Part shown: in pieces, positions 55,915 to 64,000 of the stretch | Layout: each line of letters begins with the position of its first letter | Numbering within the stretch: position 1 is the first letter of the stretch | Assembly: GCA_030068075.1 (NCBI GenBank) | Contig: CM057828.1 | Location: 116,363,699-116,427,698, forward strand | Origin: Paguma larvata | Taxonomy: Eukaryota; Chordata; Mammalia; Carnivora; Viverridae | Direction: 5' to 3' | DNA length: 64,000 nucleotides | Notes under the pieces: model-generated | What the model saw: the letters and a program-made list of their open reading frames with translations, nothing else | Databases searched by the model: none | Told to the model about the DNA's origin: nothing | Position numbers and translations under genes: made by a program

Positions 55915-56042
55915 TAAGAGTGTCTACACTGTGAGCAACTTGAGGGAGAAAGAAGTCTTTTTTCACCATTGTAAACCCACCATTCATTATAGTAGATGTC
56001 CAAAAGCTAGCACTCCATGCATTTGTGTTGAATTAAATGATT
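55915..56042 (+). mobile_element. L2/MIR3-like 3' end
   Basis: CACTGTGAGCAACTTGAGGG, CACCATTGTAAACCCACCAT and CATTTGTGTTGAATTAAATG parallel the L2 3' terminus. Confidence 0.5.
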
Positions 56043-56071
56043 TCCTTTCAATAATAAAACAAAGAATTTCC

Positions 56072-56298
56072 GGGGCACCCGGATGGCCCAGTCAGTTAAG
56101 CATCTGACTCTTGATTTCAGCTCAGGTCATGATCTCACCATTCGTGGGCTCGAGTCCCACGTGGGGCTCCGCACTGACAGCACAGAGCCGGCTTGGGATT
56201 CTCTCTCCCTCTCTCTCTGCCCCTCTCCTGCTCACCTGTGCGCACACGCTCTCTCTCTTTGTCCCCAAATAAGTAAAAAGTAAATAAACATTTAAAAA
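56072..56298 (+). mobile_element. CAN-SINE
   Basis: GGGGCACCCGGATGGCCCAG head, GGGCTCGAGTCCCACGTGGG, GACAGCACAGAGCCGGCTTG and a tail ATAAACATTTAAAAAAA. Short flank match AATTTCC on both sides. Confidence 0.94.
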
Positions 56299-57344
56299 AA
56301 TTTCCTAAATTTCTTATAGAAAATTGGCAGTTCATTGGAATGGGGAGGGAGAACCCTTGGTCCTGGGAATCTCTGACATTTTGCCACCTGTTTTCCATGC
56401 CTTCATCCTAAAGCCATCCTTCTTCATGTCAATTCACTGTTTGCCTTACTAGGACTTACCAGGGCGGGAGTCCAAAACAAATGGTCAAAGCTTCGCTTTC
56501 ATCACGGCAGCTCTTAGGTACACTTGGTTTCATGCTGACTCCACACCGAAATTCAAGGCTATGGCCTCCGAAGTCTCTCAATTGATGTGCTTCTTGAGCA
56601 CAGGAAGTGTCCACTGTCACCCTGTGAGAAGGGAGGGAGATGATTCACTTTCAGAAATACCAAATAAAAGCTGTGCTATCTAATTAATAGGTTTACAACT
56701 TATTGAGAATATGTACAAATCCCCTCCCCCACCCCTCCCGCACAATGGAGTTCCAAACCCTTAGACACTTCACTTCCTGGTTCTTCCCCTCTCCATTTCG
56801 CGGGCTTCTTTTCGCAGGCTTTGCAATAATTATTGCATGCACCAAAGAACAAAGGACGGACTGAAAGTCTCTGCGTCACCTTAGGAAATGTTACACTGGT
56901 TCCCATCAGACTAATTTTTGCCTTACCTGGGTATAGGCGATATCCGGGGAAGGCTGTAACCTCTGTAGTACTCAGCCAATGAGCGATTGGGGGAGGGACT
57001 CGCACACTGGGAGATAATTGTCTGCTATAACTGCCCGCAGTGTGCCTGTCCATCGGACTCCACTCTTGGCAAGAGCACTGATTAATGCCTCGCTTCACTG
57101 TGTGCCGAGTCTCTGCATCCCTCCTTTGATCGGGTCAGTGGGCTTATATCTCACAACCTCTCATGTCATCCCTTCCTGGCAAGTCAGGCCCAGTCCAGGA
57201 GTGGATGATGGAGCAAGCACTCACTAGGCATACTTTATGATCTACAACATCTAAGCTATTCAGAGGGTGAGATGCTTTTGCTTCTAAAAATAACCCTGTA
57301 CCCAATAGTAGAGGCTATGTTGTCAAGGTAAGAAAAATTAAACA
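56299..57344. other. Unique intergenic sequence
   Basis: No gene is seen. The 132-codon minus-strand frame at 56700-57098 has no recognisable content and no splice or promoter context. Confidence 0.55.
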
Positions 57345-57441
57345 GGAGCACCTGGCTGGCTCAGTCCATGGAGCGTGCAACTCTTGGGTTTGTAGGTTCG
57401 AGCCCCACACTGGGTGTAGACATTACTTGAAAAATAAAATC
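57345..57441 (+). mobile_element. CAN-SINE, older short type
   Basis: GGAGCACCTGGCTGGCTCAG head, GGTTCGAGCCCCACACTGGG, TGTAGACATTACTTGAAAAA tail. Like the copy at 1205, it lacks the felid body. Confidence 0.87.
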
Positions 57442-57591
57442 TTCAAAAGAATGAAACAAAAACTAGGATAATTAAATGTAACAGTTCACTAGGAAAAAAT
57501 AGCCATGCCTGCTGTATTTACAGTTTCACTTTTTTCTGATGATTGAGAATACTTCACTTGACTAACACCTGTGCAAGTCCCCTCTTTTTTT

Positions 57592-57690
57592 AATTGAGAT
57601 AAAATTGACATATAACGTCCTGTAAGTTTAAGGTCTACAATGTGTCGATTTGATACACTTATATATTACAGCATCATTACCATCATAGCC
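57592..57690 (-). mobile_element. L1 3' UTR fragment
   Basis: TTGAGATAAAATTGACATAT and TTTAAGGTCTACAATGTGTC are the reverse complement of the old L1 3' end (GTACACCTGAAACTAA class). Confidence 0.65.
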
Positions 57691-57699
57691 TTAGCTGCA

Positions 57700-57960
57700 C
57701 ACTGCAATTCCCTTTTTATTCAAGTCATAAGTCCCTCACCCAAGGCCCCTTCCTGGCCCTCTCCTCCACGTTCCCACAACTGGATCTGTGCCCCGACGTC
57801 ATCCACATTACAGTCATCTATTGTATTGACCTCCCCGCACTGCCCTGTGAATTCCTTCAGGGCAAGAACTCTTTCTTAACTGCCTCTGTCCTTCACCCCA
57901 AATACCTGGTAGTCTCTCACGAAGGGTTTTTAAATAAGGCATTCATTCACTGATGATTTA
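57700..57960 (+). mobile_element. L2 3' end
   Basis: CTGTGAATTCCTTCAGGGCA, AACTGCCTCTGTCCTTCACC, TACCTGGTAGTCTCTCACGA and AAATAAGGCATTCATTCACTG follow the L2 sense order. Confidence 0.65.
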
Positions 57961-59356
57961 TGGAGTCAAAGAAATCACAACTTCAATTCTAAGGAACACG
58001 GCAGCTTTGCAGTCCTGCTGGTCACGTCAACTATGAGAGAACCAAAGTAGTCCTGCAGACTTTTCTGTCACCCTTGGCTATTGGGAACCCGTGGACTGGG
58101 TTGGATCTCTCAGGCATTGGTGAGAGAAATGTCAAAGAAGTCATAACAAGCAGAAATGGATAGTCTCCCTTCTGTCTTCATACTCAAGGGATGTATGTCA
58201 CCGTGGTTTCTGAGTCACCTCACAAGAGCTTAGGACCATGGGAAGAGCCATGTGGAGACTGCTTGTGCTCTGGCACATTGCTTCATTGCTTGAAGATCAC
58301 AATGACCTTGGAACAGACTTCCTATGATCTCTTTTGCCCCAGAAATAGTTATTGTTACTTGATCCTTATACCCTCGGCCATGTAAGGGCAGGGAAACTTT
58401 CTGGAAGAGCCATAAGATAAAATGATAATTTAAAAATTTTATTAATAAAATAATAAAAATAGTAAAATTATTGTTTAATTTTGATTCTTTTTTTTCTCAG
58501 AAGAACACTTCGTCTCAAAATCCCCTGCAGCAAACTTTCGGGAGAGGTGTACGTAAGTGAACGGCATTACTCACCATACTCTTTATGTCTCCGCCAAATC
58601 AACAGACGTAAATGGGTGATTCTGTGCATTCCCTTGCCAAGTAAACCACGCTTGCCCAACTGGAAAAGTTAATTTTTGAGAAAATTGGTACAAATTACAG
58701 GATACTCTTTCTAAGGGAATAATATGGACATACACATATGTATACTTGTAGATACATATATCGAGTCTTCCCTTGAGTCATAATTACTTGTAAAAAGAGA
58801 TCACATCAGATTCAGACCATGAGCCCTTTGAGCTCCATTAAGCTGCATGTCCAGTTAATAAAGAACAATGAGCTAATTGCTTTTAATTGGCAGCCGTTCA
58901 TGACAACATCGTCAAAGTTCCAGCACCACTTAATCTCGCTTTTGTTTTGTTCTAAGGAGACATTTTCCACATAGAATCCCATATATTACCTTGATTGCCA
59001 TTTTTCCCGTGCACACATGGGCTTGTGTATCTCCTGGCCAAGAGAGAAATAGGTCAGTAGTCAATACACCGAAAACTGAAGCGCATCTCACGCTGTCATG
59101 CAGATCATAGACACTCAGTACTAACCTGCTGAAAGAATAAAAATGTTTTCAGTCAAGAGTAAGTTATTTTCCTGAAGATACAGTCTAATGCAGGCAAAAA
59201 GTACAATACTAGTTTTTAAAGTACCCACCTTAAAAATAAAAAATAATAAAATAAACATATTTATATTATACTTTGTGATCGTTTGGCTCTATTACTGGTT
59301 AAATCATTTTCTTCCAAACCAGAACCCAAGACTGTTATCTGAATAGCTTAAGCTTT
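57961..59356. promoter_or_regulatory. Repeat-free block with candidate enhancer near 58.85 kb
   Basis: No gene is seen. At 58863-58890 GAACAATG (SOX-like), CTAATTG and TTAATTGG lie within 28 bp, followed by CAGCCGTTCATGACAACATC. 58420-58500 is AT-rich low complexity. The regulatory role is inference. Confidence 0.33.
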
Positions 59357-59373
59357 AAGAGTTAAGCAAACAG

Positions 59374-59597
59374 GGGCACCTGGGTGGCTTAGTCGGTTAA
59401 GTGTCTGACTTCAGCTCAGGTCATGATCTCAGTTCAAGAGTTCAAGCCCCACGTCCAGCTCTGTGCTGACAACCCAGAGCCTGGAGCCTGCTTCTGATTC
59501 TGTGTCTCCCTCTCTCTCTGCCCCACCCCCCACTCGTGCTCTATCTCTCCCTCTCGAAAATAAATAAAAACATTTAAAAAAATTTTCTTTTTTTTAA
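59374..59597 (+). mobile_element. CAN-SINE, felid type
   Basis: GGGCACCTGGGTGGCTTAGT head, ACAACCCAGAGCCTGGAGCC body and AATAAATAAAAACATTTAAA tail. Exact 17-nt TSD AAGAGTTAAGCAAACAG at 59357-59373 and 59598-59614. Confidence 0.97.
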
Positions 59598-59614
59598 AAG
59601 AGTTAAGCAAACAG

Positions 59615-60119
59615 ACTTTGCTTTCTGGAGGTCTGGGAGTTGAAAATGCCCCTGCTCTAAAACTAAAGGTAATTAATTACATAAGAGAAATCTACAGTGG
59701 CCAAAAAATGACTGAAACACTTCAACTGGAAAGAATAAACTGATAATACTAAACAGTTCTACATGTTTTGCATGTCTTTGCAACCAAAACTTTAGGTTCT
59801 TAATCACCACACAAGCAACAGATAATGCCTGGAGCCTTTCTGAGGAAAGGAAGGTAGAACTAAGGAAGCTGAATCAGAAGAGGTTCCAGAAGGCTTTAAC
59901 CCTGTGTGAAAGGTAGACTGGGGAAAAAATTTAAAGTTTTTTAAAAATTTTAAAAATTAAAAACAAAAAAGCCACTCAAGAAAAGAAGACTGTTTATCTT
60001 GGCTTTGTTTGGAAAAAATAATTATATCTCCCAAAAATGTGTAACTGTGCACCTATTCCATTGCCTAGAGATGTCTGAGTCAAAAAGGTACCAAACAAAA
60101 ACAGTCCTACCATGCTAGA
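59615..60119. other. Unique intergenic sequence
   Basis: Nothing recognisable. An A/T-rich stretch lies at 59925-59970. Confidence 0.55.
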
Positions 60120-60961
60120 AATATCCATGGCAGCAGGAGATTAAAAACCACTCTGGAAGTTGTGCAAGATTCCCACCAAGAAGTCCCTCTTGAGATGATT
60201 TCACAATCCCAAATTCACAAATGGTCAAAGAAACCATACTGAAAAATCAACATAAAATCAACACATAGTAGAAGAACTTCAGATAACAAAATTATCAGAG
60301 ACACAAAATAAGTATGCCAAATCGAAGGCAAAAGAGAACTTGAACGCATGAAAAAAGAATAACACTGTTGAAAAAGATAAGATAGATTTGCGAAAAATAA
60401 AATACAAGTCATACAAATGAAAAATATAATTATTGAGTTAGAAACTTAGAAATGTGAAACAGTATATTAGACACTGCTGAAGAAAAGATTAGTAAGAAAG
60501 AACTTAAGTCTGAGGAAATTTCACAGAAGGCAAGACAGGGAATCAAGCATGTGAAAAAAACAGGAAAAATAGGTCAAGAAACATGGAAGATAGAAGTTCA
60601 AATATAGTTCTAACATGAGCTACAGAAAATGAAAATAAAGAAAATGCAAGAAAGAAAATATTCAAAGAGATAATGTCTTATGTTTTACCAGAATTGATAA
60701 TAATCTGATCCTTAGTTTCTAGAAACAAAACAAACTCAAATGGGAATAATAAAAATTCACCTTTTCCTAGCATAGAAAATTCCATTCCAAGAAAAAACAA
60801 AATAAAATTAGATCCTTATTCCACATGATTTACAAAATTCAAGTGTAGATAAATTAAAAGCTAAATGGGGTGAGGAGAAATACTTTAAAACATTTATCAA
60901 ACAAAATTGGGAGAAATAGCTTTATGATCCCAAGGTATAAAAATCTTTATTAAAGAGAAAA

Positions 60962-61272
60962 TCAGGGGCACCTGGGTGGCTTAGTCGGTTAAATCTCTGA
61001 CTTTGACTCAGGTCATGATCTCACAGGGTCGTGGGTTCAAGCCCCAAGTTGGGCTTTGCACTGACAGCTCAGAACCTGCTTGGAATTCTCTCCCTCTCTC
61101 TCTCTCTACCCCCTCCACTCTCTCAAAATAAAAAAAGTAAAAATTGTAAAAAAGAGAGAGAAATTCAGCACAGAGCCCACTTCAGATCCTCTGTCCCCCT
61201 CTCTCTCTGCCCCTCCCCAGCTCATATGCTCCCTCTCTCTCAAGATAAATAAGCATTCAAAAAAAATAAAAA
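60962..61272 (+). mobile_element. Composite SINE: full CAN-SINE plus a 3' half
   Basis: A full monomer (60965 to about 61150) is followed, after an A-rich linker, by a second 3' half (GCACAGAGCCCACTTCAGAT to AATAAGCATTC, about 61167-61272). The outer flanks share exact TAAAGAGAAAA (60951-60961 and 61273-61283), consistent with one insertion of a 1.5-mer. A second insertion into the tail is the alternative. Confidence 0.85.
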
Positions 61273-61436
61273 TAAAGAGAAAACTTAAAATAGAGTTACC
61301 AAATTATTTGCTAATTAAAATATAACATTGAAAAATAAGAAACCACAGCCTGGGAGAAAAAATATTAGTGACGAAATATTATAAGGAACTCCTATAAATC
61401 ACTAAGATAAACAATTTTTAAAAATAAACAAAATGT

Positions 61437-61663
61437 GGGGCACCTGGGTGGCTCAGTTTGTTAAGGATCTGACTTCGGCTCAGGTCATGATCTCACAGTT
61501 CATGGGTTCGAGCCCCGTGTGGGGCTCTATGCTGACAGCTCAGAGCCTGGAGCCTGCTTATATTCTGGGTCTCCCTCTCTCTGCCCCTCCCTCACTCATG
61601 CTGTATCTCTGTCTCTTTCTCTCTCAAAATAAATGAACATTTAAAAATAATAATAATTATAAA
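61437..61663 (+). mobile_element. CAN-SINE, felid type
   Basis: GGGGCACCTGGGTGGCTCAG head, GGGTTCGAGCCCCGTGTGGG, GACAGCTCAGAGCCTGGAGC and AAATAAATGAACATTTAAAA. It is inserted in the old L1. Confidence 0.95.
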
Positions 61664-62221
61664 ATGAAAATAAAAGTAAGCAAAATGATATAATAACATA
61701 ATTCTCAGAACAGGAAACTGAAATGGCCATAAACATATAAAAAGCTTCTCAACTTCAATACCAATCAGGGGAGTGTCTATTAAATAATAAGGTATTTTAT
61801 TTCACGCTCATCAGATTGGTAAAAAGAAAAAGTTCTGGTAACCATCAGTGAAAACGTGGAGCAGTAAGGACACTGTTCCAGAAGACTGTGGAAAATGGGT
61901 GTAAACACTTTAAGGAACAATTTGGTCATAGCTGGCCTCGTAAAGACGTGCCTACCTTATGCCCCAGAAATTCCGCTCCTACATTTTTTCCCTAAGAGAT
62001 TCTTGCATAAGAGATTTAGAGAAATGTTAAAGAATGTTTAACATGATGTCTTTTGAAACTGAGAAAAATTTGAAACAACCGAACAACAGGAGAAGAGCTG
62101 AAAAAAATCACTTGGTCTGTTCACCTAATAAAATACCAACATCAGTGAAAGTGGGTGAGATAGAGCTTACATCTGCCAAGATGGTTAAATGTCACAAATA
62201 TACAGTTACACAAACAAACAA

Positions 62222-62420
62222 AATTTTTTAACGTTTATATTTGAGAGAGAGAGTGGGAGGGAGAGAGAGAGAATGAACGGGAGAGGAGCAGTGAGAGAGA
62301 GAGACAAAGGATCTGAAGCAGCTTCCACCCGGACAACAAAGAGAACTCTATTCTGGGCTGGAACTCACAATACGTAGGACAAAGTCGAATGCTCAACCGA
62401 CTGAGTCACCCAGGCACCCT
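62222..62420 (-). mobile_element. CAN-SINE
   Basis: TTTTTTAACGTTTATATTTG tail side, GA tract, body partly replaced, and CGACTGAGTCACCCAGGCAC head, near the 3' end of the old L1. Confidence 0.9.
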
Positions 62421-62690
62421 ACAAAAAAAGTTTTTGAAGAAGGACATGTGAGGTACAATACATATATTTAAAGGTATGCCAAAAACATCACAATATTAAG
62501 GCTATATATGTATACAGTAAAAGTACGAAAACTGAGGAGGGGTGACAGGGTTTCATGGGGACATCCATGGTCTTTGTGATCTTCTTCTTAAACCAGATGT
62601 CCAGTACACTGAGGGTTCATTATGCTGTCATTTATACTTTTTATAGATCTACTCTAGTTCATCATTTAAAAAAAGTAACTAAAAAGAGAT

Positions 62691-62992
62691 GCAAACGCCC
62701 TCACCCCTCCCGACGAAATCTTGAAACAATTTCTGAATCATGATGAATGAGCTGATGTGTACTCCTGGGCCTTGTGAAGCTCTTGGGAAAAATTAAGAAG
62801 GCATATCTGTAACTGCTTGACTTATTTAGTAAAGGAACCCTTACTACTTTAAATCATTTTACCTGCTTCATAAAACATTATAGATTTCTGCATCCCCATT
62901 AGAGCTCCTTGACAGCATTCGATTCTACTAAACCGGGGTGGGAGTGGGGTGCAGGGAGAGATAACTAACTGCACTAAAGAACATTTCTTTTC
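62691..62992. other. Unique intergenic sequence
   Basis: Nothing recognisable is seen here. Confidence 0.55.
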
Positions 62993-63195
62993 TTAAGTTT
63001 ATTTATTTATTTTGAGAGAGAGCCCAAGTGAGAGGGTGGGGGAGGGGCAGAAAGAGGGAGAGACAGAACCTCAAGCAGGTTCCATGCTGTCAGTGCAGAC
63101 CCCAATGTGGGGCTCAACCCCGCGAACCGTGAGATCATGACCTGAGCCCGGATCAAGACTCGGACGCCTAATTGACGGAGCCACCCAGGCACCTC
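62993..63195 (-). mobile_element. CAN-SINE
   Basis: TAAGTTTATTTATTTATTTT tail side, GGTGGGGGAGGGGCAGAAAG, CTGTCAGTGCAGACCCCAAT and GGAGCCACCCAGGCACCTC. Confidence 0.94.
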
Positions 63196-64000
63196 AAGAA
63201 AATTTCTTGTTTTGTGCATTCTGATATGACTTCAATCTTCCAGGTCCCCAAATCAGAATGATAAAATGAAATTAGAACATTTTAAAGAAGCAATTTGCTC
63301 AAGAGTATTTGTGAGGTTCTCTCACAGGCAAGAGGGCCACATTTTTATTTAAAATATTTATAGAACACACTATGCAATTTATTGATATACAGATAGGTAT
63401 CTCCTCTCTTCATTTCAAAAGCATTCGAAGCACCTAAACCTTTAGTTTGAGTGTAATAAAGTCAGGTGCTTGGGGTAAGATGACATGTATTACACAATGC
63501 CTCACTCACAAGAATGATCCGAACATTCAAAGTTCATGTTCCACATATGATAGACTATCTGCACGCTTAAGCGGCTGGCTGACGCAAATACACAGAAAGT
63601 AAATCTCACCAGCCTCAGAGGTCCGTGAGCTCATTCACGCTCACCCCAGAGTTTCCCAGTCACTGATGGAGTCAGCATTAAGCATAACCTCTCTTGCTAA
63701 TCATTTCGTGATCCCTAAAATACATTAAAAAATACAATTTTGCAATTTCCCAGCAACCTTATAGTACGCATTAGTAATTTTCTTTGCGTGCCCTGTCTCC
63801 ACAGTTGCTAGCCACCTAGAAAAATGTTGAGGTGATCATGTCTGGAAAATGACCCTCTTCAAAGGATTATGGAACTGTTTTTACATCAGCAATTGCCAAT
63901 GACAGGAGAGTCCCAGAGGATACTTCCTCAGAACAGTCTCCCCCAGGTCGGTCTGATCCTACCCAGGCTGGAATTAAAACCTTTCCTTTCCATGAAGCCT
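63196..64000. other. Unique intergenic sequence
   Basis: No gene is seen. Repeat-free to the end of the window. AGTCAGCATTAAGCATAACC and GCTAATCATTTCG near 63670-63710 are weak candidate regulatory motifs only. Confidence 0.55.

Larger units (their letters stand above)
60120..62690 (+). mobile_element. Third old L1 (L1ME/HAL1-like), interrupted
   Basis: ORF1-like segment: AGACACTGCTGAAGAAAAGA, GTCTGAGGAAATTTCACAGA and AAGAGATAATGTCTTATG (60440-60690). ORF2 segment: GGATCCTTATTCC-like text, then CACGCTCATCAGATTGGTAA and CCCCAGAAATTCCGCTCCTA (60770-62100). The 3' UTR runs to GTTCATTATGCTGTCATTTA and TTTTTATAGA near 62650. Four SINE segments interrupt it. All frames are broken. Confidence 0.65.

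Overview
This is an intergenic stretch of a carnivore genome, almost certainly from the cat family (Felidae). The assignment rests on about 38 tRNA-Lys-derived CAN-SINE (SINEC) copies. Their full-length form runs from GGGGCGCCTGGGTGGCTCAG, through the Pol III B box GGTTCGAGCC, a CTGACAGCTCAGAGCCTGGA body and a CT-rich tract, to an AATAAATAAACATTAAAA tail. Carnivore L1 3' ends are also present. The species cannot be read from the sequence.

I find no protein-coding gene, exon, tRNA, rRNA or other functional RNA gene. The only reading frames with recognisable content are decayed pieces of LINE-1 ORF1 and ORF2. Other open frames, the longest 153 codons, look like chance frames or repeat translations.

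Layout. 0-9 kb: AT-rich unique sequence with MaLR-type LTRs, MIR and L2 fragments. 9-13 kb: an MLT1-like LTR split by a SINE, then a repeat-poor block (about 10.8-12.9 kb) with a small CpG patch and several homeobox-like sites. 14.3-21.8 kb: one long, old L1 on the + strand. Inside it lie a 615-bp Tigger-like DNA transposon, the 3' end of another L1, a 74-bp young L1 tail and three SINEs. 22-26 kb: unique sequence with L2, MIR and a candidate regulatory block near 23.3 kb. 26.2-28.7 kb: two more L1 fragments. 28.9-31.9 kb: a chimeric SINE and a HAL1 element holding two SINEs and an inverted (twin-primed) L1. 32-46 kb: mostly unique sequence with a GGAA microsatellite, two L2 remnants, an MLT1-like LTR, a short L1 with a possible 3' transduction, and AT-rich candidate regulatory blocks. 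46-57 kb: SINE-dense, with a 1.3-kb L2 reverse-transcriptase-region fragment and two solo-LTR candidates. 57-64 kb: L2 and L1 3' ends, a third old L1 with SINEs, and unique sequence.

No genes cooperate here. What the window offers is a dated series of nested insertions, several with target-site duplications (TSDs), plus repeat-poor, homeodomain-motif-rich blocks that could be distal enhancers of an unseen gene. No novel coding system was found.
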